DNA of 14,806 bases from DASXRU01 sp033856235 (GCA_033856235.1 JAWVFI010000177.1:1-14806); one strand, 5' to 3'; shown: positions 1 to 7,730, counted from the stretch's first letter. The notes: generated by a model not told the origin, from the sequence alone. Translations and numbers: made by a program.

Positions 1-2
1 CG

Positions 3-1343
3 CTGATTACGTTGCTGACCGTGCCCATGCTCTTTGCGGCCACCACCTGGTTTCGCAAAGGCGCGCGCCGCGGTTATGACATGGTACGCACCCGCATAGC
101 CCGCCTGAATGCTTTCCTGCAGGAGCATTTTTCCGGCGCTCAGACCGTGCAGATATTCAATGCGGAAACAAAAGCGGTTGGCCGCTTTGAGCGAATCAAC
201 GACGACCATCGAAACGCCAACGTCGAAACCATCTTCTATTATGCCGTGTTCTTTTCGGTGGTTGATCTCATTGGGGCCACCGGGATAGCTCTGGTGATTT
301 GGTATGGCGGCTGGCGCGTGATGCAAAACACGCCCGAGCACACTGTACTATCGCTTGGTGCGCTGGTGGCTTTTATCCAATATTCCCAGTCCCTGTTTCA
401 GCCCATCCGCGATATCTCAGATAAATACAATGTGCTGCAAGCGGCTGTCGTTGCCTCGCATCGAATTTTCAAGACGCTGGACTTGCCGATTGCCATTACT
501 AGCCGCGCCAACCCTTTGAAGAAGGGACGAGCCGAAGGCCGTATCGAGTTTGAGAACGTCTGGTTCGCTTACAAGGACGAGGACTGGGTGCTGAAAGACG
601 TTTCCTTCGCGGTCGAGTCAGGCCAATCCGTTGCCCTCGTCGGTCATACAGGTTCCGGCAAAACTACGATCACGAACTTGTTGATGCGGTTCTACGATGT
701 GCAGCAGGGCAGGATCTTGCTGGATGGCGTTGATGTGCGCGATTGGGACTTGCAAGCGCTGCGCGAAAATTTCGCAGTGGTCTTACAGGACGTTTTTCTG
801 TTCAGTGGCACCGTTGAAGGCAATATTCGTTTGGGGCGCACCGATATCTCTACCGAGCGCGTGGAGTGGGCAGCCACCGAAGTGCGCGCCGACCGCTTCA
901 TCAAGCGCTTGCCTGAGGCTTATCAATCCGAAGTAAGAGAGCGCGGCGCCGGCTTGTCGGTGGGACAGAAGCAGCTAATTTCCTTCGCTCGGGCTCTGGC
1001 GTTTGATCCAGCGCTGCTGATACTGGACGAGGCCACCAGCTCGATCGATACTGAAACCGAGCAACTGATTCAACAAGCCATCGACCGCGTGATGCGCCAG
1101 CGCACCTCGCTGCTGGTGGCCCATCGTCTCTCAACGATTCAGCGGGCGGATCGGATCGTGGTGATGCATCATGGCGAAATTCGGGAACAGGGATCGCATC
1201 AGGACTTGCTGGCCATGCGCGGCCTGTATTGGCGGCTTTACAAGTTGCAGTACGCAGATACAGCTCGCGAGCGCCATGTTTCAACCTCCGACGAGCAGCC
1301 GCTAATCGGGACGGGGACTCGCGACCTTCAATTCAACGAATAA
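3..1343 (+). CDS. ABC transporter, permease-ATPase half-transporter (5' partial)
   Basis: This is the 3' part of a type I ABC exporter subunit, with a membrane domain fused to an ATPase. The frame is open to the left edge, so the true start lies outside the window; about 445 of a usual ~600 residues are present. Numbering from the TTG at 12: the tail of the membrane domain covers residues 1-150, with a hydrophobic segment near 75-100. The ATPase domain follows, with Walker A GHTGSGKT (211-218), a Q-loop in VVLQDVFLFSG, signature LSVGQ (315-319), Walker B LLILDEA (335-341) and the switch His371 in VAHRLST. All catalytic motifs are intact, so the subunit should hydrolyse ATP. The Q-loop and signature regions resemble MdlB/YheH-type multidrug or lipid exporters, which work as heterodimers, so a partner gene may lie upstream. 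The substrate cannot be told from sequence. About 300 bp separate it from the next gene. Confidence 0.95.
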   Translation: MITLLTVPMLFAATTWFRKGARRGYDMVRTRIARLNAFLQEHFSGAQTVQIFNAETKAVGRFERINDDHRNANVETIFYYAVFFSVVDLIGATGIALVIWYGGWRVMQNTPEHTVLSLGALVAFIQYSQSLFQPIRDISDKYNVLQAAVVASHRIFKTLDLPIAITSRANPLKKGRAEGRIEFENVWFAYKDEDWVLKDVSFAVESGQSVALVGHTGSGKTTITNLLMRFYDVQQGRILLDGVDVRDWDLQALRENFAVVLQDVFLFSGTVEGNIRLGRTDISTERVEWAATEVRADRFIKRLPEAYQSEVRERGAGLSVGQKQLISFARALAFDPALLILDEATSSIDTETEQLIQQAIDRVMRQRTSLLVAHRLSTIQRADRIVVMHHGEIREQGSHQDLLAMRGLYWRLYKLQYADTARERHVSTSDEQPLIGTGTRDLQFNE

Positions 1344-1346
1344 CAC

Positions 1347-1372
1347 CGGGCCCGGCCTTGTGCCCTGGCCCG
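1347..1372 (+). terminator. possible terminator hairpin after the ABC gene
   Basis: Four bases past the ABC stop codon, CGGGCC (1347-1352) can pair with GGCCCG (1367-1372) across a 14-base loop. The stem is GC-rich and well placed for termination, but no T-run follows. The rest of the gap to 1638 shows no convincing gene, RNA or repeat. Confidence 0.3.
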
Positions 1373-1638
1373 CAGATACAATATCCTCTGCGCCCGAGCT
1401 GACGCCGTTAATCGTGAAGACATCACTACCTCTGGTTTTCTTTTCTTACATACAACATAACGGCAGTGGCAGGTAACCTTGCGGTTCGTCATCGCTCTCT
1501 TGTAGGCGAGTCTCCAACTAACTGTCTGAATCACCCCGTGTATTTGCTGGATTTTCTTAAAAGCGCCAAGGGCCTTGTATAGAAGAGAGATAAACTGACG
1601 CGCACTCAAACCAGTGCGACATTTGACGGAGGCAAAAT

Positions 1639-2082
1639 ATGTTCAGAATCAACTGGAGTCGACTTATCATCGGCGCTATCGTGGCCGCGATTATCTGTTT
1701 CTTCACGGACGGTTTCTTCCACGAAAAAGTGGTCACCGCCGATTGGAAAGCTATTTATGACACGTTGGGGATCACCAACCCGGCACATAACAGCGCGCAC
1801 CTTGCTTACTTTGCTCTCTTCGAACTTGGTCGCGGCTTTATCAGCATTCTTTTCTATGTGCTGCTTCGTCCGCATTGCCGGCCCGGGCCGAAGACGGCTG
1901 CGATTGCTGGGGTCATTGGCTGGATTGCATTCTCGGTAACGGGGCCAGCGCAATTCATTCCCCTGGGGTTCTTTTCGCACGCGCTTTGGATTAAGGTGGG
2001 CGCCTTCCATTTGATCACCTCAATCATTGCGACGCTCGCCGGCGCCGCTTTGTATAAGGACCCGGCCACTCTCGCAGATTAG
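1639..2082 (+). CDS. small four-helix integral membrane protein, unknown function
   Basis: The ATG is preceded by GGAGG (1628-1632) at 6-bp spacing, which fixes the start. The 147-residue product is mostly hydrophobic. Likely membrane segments lie near residues 8-28, 54-77, 86-110 and 117-140, linked by short polar loops; one loop holds the Asn/His-rich stretch NPAHNSAHLAY. There is no cleavable signal peptide and no recognisable catalytic motif. I do not recognise the family. It stands alone between a ~295-bp gap and the acetyltransferase, whose reading frame extends back over its 3' end only if an improbable upstream start is used. Coding potential is supported by the good ribosome-binding site and coherent hydrophobic pattern; function is unassigned. 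Confidence 0.85.
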   Translation: MFRINWSRLIIGAIVAAIICFFTDGFFHEKVVTADWKAIYDTLGITNPAHNSAHLAYFALFELGRGFISILFYVLLRPHCRPGPKTAAIAGVIGWIAFSVTGPAQFIPLGFFSHALWIKVGAFHLITSIIATLAGAALYKDPATLAD

Positions 2083-2197
2083 CAATGGCCTAAACGGAAA
2101 CTCGGAAGCGGGATTTGGCGACTCAGCCTCGCGCGGGTGGCCCTTGCTGCTTCGCGTACCGGCAGAGAAGCGACCCATCGCGAAAGATAATCGCCGC

Positions 2198-2956
2198 GTG
2201 AACATCGACGCCTACCTCCAACGGATCAATTACCACGGTTCCCGGGAACCGAGCGCTGCAACCTTGCGAGCGCTGCAACTCGCCCACTTACAGTCCGTCC
2301 CTTTCGAGAACCTCAGCATCTATTCCAACGAGCCGATTGTCCTCGAAGACGAAGCCTTATTTGAAAAGGTTGTCCTCCGCCGGCGCGGCGGGTTCTGTTA
2401 TGAATTGAACGGGCTCTTTGCCGCCCTCTTGCGCGCGCTGGGATTCGAAGTTGAGATGCTGTCCGCCGAAGTGGCGAAGGCACAAGGCGAATTCACGCCT
2501 GAGTTCGCGCACATGACGCTAATGGTGACGCTGGATCAGCCCTGGCTCGCAGATGTCGGCTTTGGCGATTCCTTCCGCGAACCGCTGTTGCTTGATTTCG
2601 CGGGAGAACAATCGCAGGGTGAACGAAGCTATAAAATTGTTCCGATGGAAAACTATTGCATTCTAATGCAAAGAGACCACAGCGCCGCCTGGGAGCCTCA
2701 ATACCGTTTCACTTTGCAGCCTTACAATTATGCTGACTACGAGGCGATGTGCGTGTATCAGGCGACTTCGCCGGAATCGCATTTCACCCAGAAGCGCATT
2801 TGCACCCGCACAACGAGCGAAGGACGCCTAACACTTAGCGAGATGCGGCTGATCACGTCCACCTTTGGACACGAACGACAGGAGCGAACTTTGACTACTG
2901 CGGAAGAGTACGAGCTTGCCCTGCGTGAACAATTTGGCATTGTCATGGCAAAATGA
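2198..2956 (+). CDS. nat: arylamine N-acetyltransferase
   Basis: The product transfers an acetyl group from acetyl-CoA to arylamines, hydrazines or related acceptors in the cytoplasm. Starting at the GTG at 2198 gives 252 residues and puts the catalytic triad at Cys67 (RRGGFCYELNG), His105 (EFAHMTLM) and Asp119 (WLADVGFGD). This is close to the Cys69-His107-Asp122 spacing of characterised bacterial NATs, and the N-terminal PFENLSIY motif is also typical. The frame is open upstream to 2027, but that would add 57 unrelated residues overlapping the membrane-protein gene, so the GTG start is preferred. Its ribosome-binding site is weak (GAAAGA at 2181). The stop overlaps an ATG by the sequence ATGA at 2953-2956, suggesting coupling with the SCO gene. 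The physiological acceptor is unknown. Confidence 0.93.
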   Translation: MNIDAYLQRINYHGSREPSAATLRALQLAHLQSVPFENLSIYSNEPIVLEDEALFEKVVLRRRGGFCYELNGLFAALLRALGFEVEMLSAEVAKAQGEFTPEFAHMTLMVTLDQPWLADVGFGDSFREPLLLDFAGEQSQGERSYKIVPMENYCILMQRDHSAAWEPQYRFTLQPYNYADYEAMCVYQATSPESHFTQKRICTRTTSEGRLTLSEMRLITSTFGHERQERTLTTAEEYELALREQFGIVMAK

Positions 2957-2991
2957 ATCCGCATACCACGACTCTCGCAAGGACATCGCCT

Positions 2992-3630
2992 ATGTTTAGA
3001 TCAACTCTCTTAGCGTTAGCGATGCTGCTATCTGTTTCCGTGCAGGCGCAGCAAAAGCCGGCTGAACCCGCCGCAGAAAAGGCGGCAACTCAGAGCCGCG
3101 CGACTACATCTTCGGCGGCCGCCAACTATTTTCCCAATCTGATCCTCTACACGCAGGACAATAAGCCGGTGCACTTCTATGACGATATGCTCAAAGGCCG
3201 AGTCGTCCTCATCAACTTTTTCTTCACCAGCTGCACCGGTGTTTGCCCAGCCATGACGGCGAACCTGGCAAAAGTACAGACGGCCATGGGCGATCACGTC
3301 GGCAAGGACGTGACCATGATCTCAATTAGCGTCGATCCGGAGACCGATAAGCCGCAGACGGTCAAGAAATATGCTGAACGTTTTAAGGCGAAGCCCGGCT
3401 GGTATTTCCTGACTGGGGACAAGAAAAACGTAGATTGGGTGCTGTACAAACTGGGCGGATATGTCACAGAAAAGAACGATCACAGCTCAATTCTCATCAT
3501 TGGGAATGAGGCCACCGGCGAGTGGAGGAAGATGCATGTTCTGGCCAAGCCCTCCGAAATTGCCGAGACCGTAGCAAAGCTCCTTAACTCCCCAAAGGAA
3601 TACGAATCCACACCGCCCCCAAAGGATTAA
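2992..3630 (+). CDS. SCO1/SenC-family copper protein
   Basis: This is a thioredoxin-fold protein of the SCO1/SenC/PrrC family. Members bind copper outside the cytoplasmic membrane and help assemble the CuA site of cytochrome c oxidase or act in redox control. From the ATG at 2992 it has 212 residues. An N-terminal Sec signal peptide (MFRSTLLALAMLLSVSVQA, cleavage near residue 19) is followed by a low-complexity Ala/Glu linker and the SCO domain. The CXXXC copper site is Cys81-Cys85 (SCTGVCP) and the third ligand is His164 (NDHSSIL). I chose 2992 over the ATG at 2953 because AAGGA (2979-2983) lies 8 bp upstream and the signal peptide then begins correctly; the upstream ATG overlaps the acetyltransferase stop and would add 13 residues. 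No oxidase subunit genes are adjacent. Confidence 0.93.
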   Translation: MFRSTLLALAMLLSVSVQAQQKPAEPAAEKAATQSRATTSSAAANYFPNLILYTQDNKPVHFYDDMLKGRVVLINFFFTSCTGVCPAMTANLAKVQTAMGDHVGKDVTMISISVDPETDKPQTVKKYAERFKAKPGWYFLTGDKKNVDWVLYKLGGYVTEKNDHSSILIIGNEATGEWRKMHVLAKPSEIAETVAKLLNSPKEYESTPPPKD

Positions 3631-3648
3631 CGACTTTCGCTAAACCCG

Positions 3649-4332
3649 ATGAAGCAAGCGACCGGCGAAATCGCGCGCACCAATTCCCGAACGTTTCCCA
3701 GCAGAGCTCTTACGCTCCAGGACATATCCCTCGCTGCTGAGCATCTGGCAAAGGCCGACCCACAGCTCGCGGTCCTGCTGAAACATGAAGGCCCACCTCC
3801 GCTGTGGGGCCGCCGGCCTAACTTTGCGACCCTAATTCGAATCATTCTGGAACAGCAGGTTTCGCTTTCCTCGGCAGCCTCAATGTACCGCCGGTTGACG
3901 AACAACATTAAGCCCTTCACTCCGGAGTCCATTGTCGAACTCGGCGAGAGCTATCTGCGCTCGTTGGGTGTTACCCGGCAGAAGGCTGCTTACTGCGTGC
4001 TGTTGTCGCATTCAATTGTAAATCGGGATTTTGATCTCGCAGCCTTGCGGAAGATGGGCGATCTGGAAGCACGCTCGGAGTTGATGCGTTTGAAGGGCGT
4101 GGGCACCTGGAGTGCCGATATCTATTTGCTGATGGCGTTGCGGCGGCCGGATATTTGGCCATCGGGCGATGTCGCCCTGGTCACCACGGTGACGAAACTC
4201 AAACAACTACCGACGCGCCCTGATGCGGAAGAGCTTTTGCGGATTGCTGAGGAGTGGCGACCGTTCCGCGCCGTCGCCGCCAGGATGTTGTGGCAGCATT
4301 ATCTTAACCAAAGGTTGCGGCGAACTCTGTAG
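3649..4332 (+). CDS. AlkA-like DNA-3-methyladenine glycosylase (HhH-GPD)
   Basis: This cytoplasmic base-excision repair enzyme of the HhH-GPD superfamily removes alkylated purines from DNA. It has 227 residues, shorter than E. coli AlkA (282), and lacks AlkA's N-terminal domain, as in the compact Mag-type enzymes. The segment LIRIILEQQVS is the usual family signature near residue 65. The helix-hairpin-helix LKGVGTWSA starts at residue 148. The catalytic aspartate is Asp174 in WPSGDVAL, at the expected distance. The gene begins 18 bp after the SCO stop, so co-transcription is likely, although no strong ribosome-binding site precedes the ATG. Its TAG stop (4330-4332) lies inside the end of a palindromic repeat element, so the element may have replaced or shifted the original terminus; the visible domain still looks complete. 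Confidence 0.9.
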   Translation: MKQATGEIARTNSRTFPSRALTLQDISLAAEHLAKADPQLAVLLKHEGPPPLWGRRPNFATLIRIILEQQVSLSSAASMYRRLTNNIKPFTPESIVELGESYLRSLGVTRQKAAYCVLLSHSIVNRDFDLAALRKMGDLEARSELMRLKGVGTWSADIYLLMALRRPDIWPSGDVALVTTVTKLKQLPTRPDAEELLRIAEEWRPFRAVAARMLWQHYLNQRLRRTL

Positions 4333-4420
4333 GCGGCACTCCGTGGCCGCCCCCTTCGTGGTTCTTTTGATTGTCGCGAGTGCAGACGAAGGGGGTGGCC
4401 ACGGAAGACCCACCCCTACA
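4328..4420. repeat. 93-bp palindromic element, family A, copy 1
   Basis: This is an imperfect inverted repeat with arms of about 32-35 bp around a short spacer. The left arm begins TGTAGG and runs through CTCCGTGGCC and CCCCCTTCGT; the right arm is its near complement and ends CCCCTACA. A second copy sits at 7764-7854. With no coding capacity and defined ends it resembles a MITE or REP-like element. The left end contains the TAG stop of the DNA glycosylase gene, and the right end contains the TAG of a minus-strand reading frame. Confidence 0.85.
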
Positions 4421-4595
4421 AGATGCTGAAGGTCGCAATGTCCTGGAGCGAGTCCCCGATGATCGTGTACTCACCGGGGGTCAGCGGAACTCGCGGATGA
4501 ATCTCCATATAATTCAAAAACATTAACCGCCCCCCGCTTAAGGCAAACGTCACGCGGGATCCGAATCTGAACCCGTGCCAATGTTTGGTGCTGGG
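4416..4595 (-). pseudogene. probable C-terminal remnant of a minus-strand gene
   Basis: On the minus strand, between the two palindromic elements, one frame stays open for 59 codons and ends in TAG at 4418-4416. Its translation reads like a real protein C-terminus, with stretches such as SGGRLMFLNYMEIHPR and VPLTPGEYTIIGDSLQDIAT, and GC-rich third positions in its second half. It has no plausible upstream extension: an in-frame TGA lies at 4598-4596, inside the end of the 174-bp element, and the frame does not resume beyond it. I infer the tail of a gene whose upstream part was lost or cut off by element insertion. The family is not recognised. A chance open frame is possible. Confidence 0.4.
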
Positions 4596-4768
4596 TCAGT
4601 TTGAAAATCTCATTGGCACCGCACTTCAGTGCGGTGCCTTATGTGGTAGAGGATCCCGCGAACGGTTTTAACGGTTTGCCTTGAAGAAACCGTTGAAACG
4701 GTTAAGCAGCGAAGCGCGACTATGAACACCTGACTGAAGTCAGGTGCTAATGAGATTTCAAAACTGAC
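4595..4768. repeat. 174-bp palindromic element, family B, copy 1
   Basis: Terminal inverted repeats of about 26 bp (GTCAGTTT...CTCATT...CACC) match with three mismatches. Inside lie three nested structures: hairpin CACCGCACTTCAGTGCGGTG near the left end; paired AACGGTTTTAACGGTT and AACCGTTGAAACGGTT in the middle; and hairpin CACCTGACTGAAGTCAGGTG near the right end. A diverged copy of the same length lies at 12204-12377 in the same orientation. It carries no plausible protein, so it is a MITE-like or structured repeat. It ends 77 bp upstream of the DinB-fold gene start. Confidence 0.87.
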
Positions 4769-4788
4769 GCATAAGGGTTTTAAGTTTG

Positions 4789-4817
4789 TTCTCATTAACA
4801 AATCTGTCGGGTACAAT
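4789..4817 (+). promoter_or_regulatory. candidate sigma70-type promoter for the DinB-fold gene
   Basis: A TACAAT -10 box (4812-4817) follows a weak -35 match, TTCTCA (4789-4794), at 17-bp spacing. It lies just after the 174-bp element and 28 bp before the ATG. The -10 box is good (5/6) and the -35 is poor (4/6). Confidence 0.35.
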
Positions 4818-4845
4818 CTCGCCAAAACTGGAGAGAGTGAGAAGA

Positions 4846-5370
4846 ATGGAGTTTCAATTAGATCAAGCCTTAGCGATTCTACGTCGGACCCCAATCGTTG
4901 TTAACGAACTCCTGAGGGACCTTCCGGATGATTGGGTGCGGCCGAACGAAGGGCCTGACACCTGGAGTCCGTACGACATCGTTGGACATCTAATACAGGG
5001 CGAGGAAAACGATTGGATCCCGCGCGCGAAGATCATTCTGGAACATGGCGTGACGCGCGCCTTCGATCCCTTTGATCGTTTCGCTCAGTTCAAATTGTCG
5101 GAAGGGAAAACTCTCTCAATTTTGCTCGACCGGTTCGCGCTATTGCGCCAGCAAAACCTGGAAGAGTTAACCAATTTGCGCATAACAACTGAACAGTTGG
5201 CAAAGCGGGGACAGCATCCGGATCTTGGCGAAGTAACCCTGGCGCAGCTTCTGGCGACTTGGACTGTGCACGACCTCAGTCATATCAGCCAGATCACCAG
5301 GGTGATGTGCAAACAGTACGGTTCAGCGGTGGGAGCGTGGAAGGAATACCTGCCGATCCTCACCAGATAA
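4846..5370 (+). CDS. DinB/YfiT-superfamily metalloprotein
   Basis: The product (174 residues) belongs to the DinB/YfiT four-helix-bundle superfamily (DinB_2 type). Members bind a divalent metal through three histidines, and many act as thiol-dependent S-transferases or hydrolases. The expected triad is visible: His48 in DIVGHLIQGE, and His142 and His146 in TVHDLSHISQI. This fold is unrelated to the DNA polymerase DinB. The ATG at 4846 was chosen because GGAGAG (4830-4835) precedes it and the family's N-terminal helix starts there. An upstream in-frame start at 4786 would fall before the ribosome-binding site and candidate promoter. The gene converges on the minus-strand lyase-family gene, with a hairpin between them. 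Thiol cofactor and substrate cannot be judged from sequence. Confidence 0.88.
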   Translation: MEFQLDQALAILRRTPIVVNELLRDLPDDWVRPNEGPDTWSPYDIVGHLIQGEENDWIPRAKIILEHGVTRAFDPFDRFAQFKLSEGKTLSILLDRFALLRQQNLEELTNLRITTEQLAKRGQHPDLGEVTLAQLLATWTVHDLSHISQITRVMCKQYGSAVGAWKEYLPILTR

Positions 5371-5373
5371 CGA

Positions 5374-5389
5374 CTGGCTCGTTAGCCAG
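5374..5389. terminator. hairpin between convergent genes
   Basis: A perfect 6-bp stem, CTGGCT (5374-5379) with AGCCAG (5384-5389), closes a CGTT tetraloop three bases after the DinB-fold stop and 22 bp from the stop of the convergent gene. The position suits a terminator, but neither strand has a clear T-run after it. Confidence 0.45.
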
Positions 5390-5411
5390 GCGCGCCTCGC
5401 GAACCCTCTCA

Positions 5412-6260
5412 TTAGCCTCTTTTTCGGAAGAGATCGTTTAGTTCTGTAAACGGCGCAGCATCAGTGAAAGCATCGAACGAATCCTCTTCGGCAAGGTTTC
5501 GCGCCGCGCGCATGAAGGCCCCCCATGCTACTCGCGCCAGCGCTGAGCCTACGGAAACGCGCCGCACCCCGAGGTCCGCGAGACGTGACATCGTGAGCTC
5601 CGGGTTCGGCCGGGAGATCAAAATATTAACCGGCTTAGGCGACACGGCACGCACGATCGTAGCGATTTCCGCCGGGTCAGAAACGCCGGGAGCGTAAAGA
5701 CAATCCGCGCCGGCGTCCGCGAACGCAACTAATCGATCAAGAGCAACGTGTAATGGATCGGCTTCACCTGTCAACCAGGCTTCGCAACGCGCGGTAAGAA
5801 CGACCTGGTTGCTCGCTGCGTCAATCGCCGTCCGGGCTGCTCGAATTCGCTCGATCGCCAGCTTCGGTTCGTAAAGTGGCATGGCGTCATTGCCGGTCGC
5901 GTCTTCGATCGAGAGCCCGGCAATTCCCGTCTCAATGCACCGCGCGACATTAGCCGCCACGCCTTCTGGATCGTGCGCGTAGCCGCTTTGGAAATCCGCG
6001 TTAACCGGCAGGGATGTCGCGATCGCGATATCGCGAAAGTGGGTGATGACATCGTCGAGCTGCAATGCGGAAACCGTATCCGGCAAACCACGGGCAAAGG
6101 CGTAGCCTGACGATGTCGTCGCCAGGGCTGAGAACCCAAGGTGCTGCAGATACAGTGCGGTTCCTACGTCCCAAGGGTTCGGTAGCAGGAAACATCCTGA
6201 CTCATGCAAAGTCCGAAAACGGGCGATGGCTCCAGCCTGTTTAGAATTAGTGTTGGTCAT
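5412..6260 (-). CDS. isocitrate lyase / PEP mutase superfamily enzyme
   Basis: This 282-residue cytoplasmic protein is a single-domain member of the isocitrate lyase/phosphoenolpyruvate mutase superfamily, whose members make or break C-C or P-C bonds in 2-oxo or enolate substrates using Mg2+. Recognisable elements are NPWDVGTALYL (28-38), the TTSSGYA strand (48-54), Mg-site NADFQSGY (Asp89), GLSIEDATG (Glu119-Asp120) and LTARCEAWL (Arg158). The KKCGH-type catalytic loop of true isocitrate lyase is absent. It resembles the broad group often called carboxyvinyl-carboxyphosphonate phosphorylmutase or 2-methylisocitrate lyase-like, many of which have no known reaction, so a specific activity should not be assigned. 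AGGA lies 7 bp before the ATG. The gene is divergent from the MFS transporter gene across 156 bp. Confidence 0.9.
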   Translation of the reverse strand: MTNTNSKQAGAIARFRTLHESGCFLLPNPWDVGTALYLQHLGFSALATTSSGYAFARGLPDTVSALQLDDVITHFRDIAIATSLPVNADFQSGYAHDPEGVAANVARCIETGIAGLSIEDATGNDAMPLYEPKLAIERIRAARTAIDAASNQVVLTARCEAWLTGEADPLHVALDRLVAFADAGADCLYAPGVSDPAEIATIVRAVSPKPVNILISRPNPELTMSRLADLGVRRVSVGSALARVAWGAFMRAARNLAEEDSFDAFTDAAPFTELNDLFRKRG

Positions 6261-6326
6261 GGCGCAATCCTAAACTGGATAATGCAACTACGCCAGTTTG
6301 CCGATAGCGGGATGTGAAGCAGCCTC

Positions 6327-6368
6327 TGAAGACATAAGACCGGGGTGTTTAGTTCTTCGATGTCTTCA
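6327..6368. promoter_or_regulatory. 9-bp inverted repeat in the divergent intergenic region
   Basis: TGAAGACAT (6327-6335) is repeated as its exact complement ATGTCTTCA (6360-6368), separated by 24 bp. It sits between the divergent lyase-family and MFS genes, 67 bp and 48 bp from their starts. It could be a paired operator or an RNA stem. No regulator gene is adjacent. Confidence 0.35.
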
Positions 6369-6416
6369 TGAAATAATGGTGAGGCATCAAGAAAGACATT
6401 CAACCGGGGGAATGAA

Positions 6417-7730
6417 TTGGCCGATTCCAGATTGTCCGCGCCGGTGCGCGCACTCCGACACCGTAATTATCAACTCTTCTTTGGCGGGCAACTTATTTCC
6501 CTGTCGGGTACGTGGATGCAGTCGGTGGCCCAAAGTTGGCTGATTTACAGGCTAACGGGTTCGGCTGTGTTGCTGGGCTTGGTTGGATTCGCTTCCCTGA
6601 TCCCGGTCTTTCTACTGGCCCCGATCGGAGGAACGGTCGCCGATCGAAGCAGCCGTCACCGAATAATCATCATCACGCAGATAGCCGCGATGTTGTTGGC
6701 GTTCGTTCTTGCGGGGCTGACTCTGACTCATCGAATTCAGGTCTGGCACCTTTTTGTGCTCGCCTCCCTGTTGGGAATTACTTACGCGTTTTATGTTCCG
6801 GCAGCTTCAGCGTTTGTAGTTGACATGGTTGGCAAGGAAGATTTGATGAACGCCATCGCGCTCAACTCTTCCCTGGTCAACGGCGCGCGCATAGTCGGCC
6901 CGGCGATCGCGGGCATTCTGGTGGCAACTATCGGCGAGGGCTGGTGTTTCCTGCTCAATGGCGTTAGCTACGTCGCCGTGATCGGTGCTTTCATGATGAT
7001 GAGCATTTCTCCACATCGGAAAGTACGGCTGCCCGGGTCACCATTGACGGACATTGTCGAGGGATTTCGTTTTGTCTGGCGCACCGGGCCGGTGCGAGCC
7101 TTACTTCTACTGCTTGGCGCCGTCAGTCTGTTCGGAACACCGTACGCGGTGTTAATGCCAATCTTTGCCGATCAGATCTTGCACGGCGGCGCGAGTGGAC
7201 TGGGAATGTTAATGGGCGCCTCGGGTGTGGGAGCGCTTCTCGGCGCCTTGAGCCTGGCAGTGCGTAACAAAGTGCGGGGACTGGGCCGTTGGGTGGCGGT
7301 GGCAACTGCCGGTTTCGGCGCCAGCCTCATCCTGTTCTCGTTCTCGCATTCGTTCTGGCTTTCAGCGGCGCTGCTGATGCCGGTCGGTTTCACGATGATG
7401 GTCGAAATGGCCGCTTCAAACACTCTGATCCAAGCGATGGTGCCCGATCACTTGCGCGGGCGCGTTATGGCCGTCTATTCGATGATGTTTATGGGCATGG
7501 CCCCGATCGGCGCCTTGGTCGCCGGCTCGCTGGCACATAGTCTGGGTGCCCCTCGGACTGTTTTGCTGGGTGGCGCAGTTTGCATTGTGGGCGCCGTCGT
7601 TTTCGCTCTGCGCTTGCCCAAGTTACGGGAAGAAGGCCGGCGGATCATCATCGCACTTCAGATGACGGGCGGCAGCCCCGCGACTGAAGCCACCGGAGAA
7701 GCGAGTGCTCTAACTACTCAAGAGGGTTAA
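6417..7730 (+). CDS. MFS exporter, EntS/MFS_3 type
   Basis: This major facilitator superfamily transporter has 437 residues and about 12 predicted membrane helices. The N-terminus (RNYQLFFGGQLISLSGTWMQ) and helix 2-3 loop GGTVADRSSRHR (71-82, motif A with Asp76-Arg77) match the MFS_3/EntS-like exporters, which pump siderophores, drugs or other small molecules outward with proton exchange. A second motif-A-like loop, DHLRGRVMAVYS, occurs after the middle, as expected for the second six-helix half. The TTG start at 6417 is supported by a GGGGG ribosome-binding site (6406-6410) at 6-bp spacing. An ATG at 6412 is in another frame and gives only a short product. The substrate is unknown. The gene may share control with the divergent lyase-family gene. 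Confidence 0.9.
   Translation: MADSRLSAPVRALRHRNYQLFFGGQLISLSGTWMQSVAQSWLIYRLTGSAVLLGLVGFASLIPVFLLAPIGGTVADRSSRHRIIIITQIAAMLLAFVLAGLTLTHRIQVWHLFVLASLLGITYAFYVPAASAFVVDMVGKEDLMNAIALNSSLVNGARIVGPAIAGILVATIGEGWCFLLNGVSYVAVIGAFMMMSISPHRKVRLPGSPLTDIVEGFRFVWRTGPVRALLLLLGAVSLFGTPYAVLMPIFADQILHGGASGLGMLMGASGVGALLGALSLAVRNKVRGLGRWVAVATAGFGASLILFSFSHSFWLSAALLMPVGFTMMVEMAASNTLIQAMVPDHLRGRVMAVYSMMFMGMAPIGALVAGSLAHSLGAPRTVLLGGAVCIVGAVVFALRLPKLREEGRRIIIALQMTGGSPATEATGEASALTTQEG

Noticed and set aside
1328..1609. Minus-strand open frame in the gap after the ABC gene
   Set aside because: It has basic, low-complexity composition, overlaps the ABC 3' end and shows no recognisable motif.
2027..2197. Upstream extension of the acetyltransferase frame
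   Set aside because: It would overlap the membrane-protein gene and shift the catalytic triad far from its usual positions; the GTG at 2198 fits the family.
4328..4768. CRISPR array or tandem repeat array
   Set aside because: The repeats are inverted, of two different families and not regularly spaced; no cas gene is present.
4610..4894. Minus-strand open frame of 94 codons
   Set aside because: Most of it is the 174-bp repeat read backwards; the same FEISLAPDF peptide recurs at 12286-12534 from the second copy, so it is a by-product of the element.
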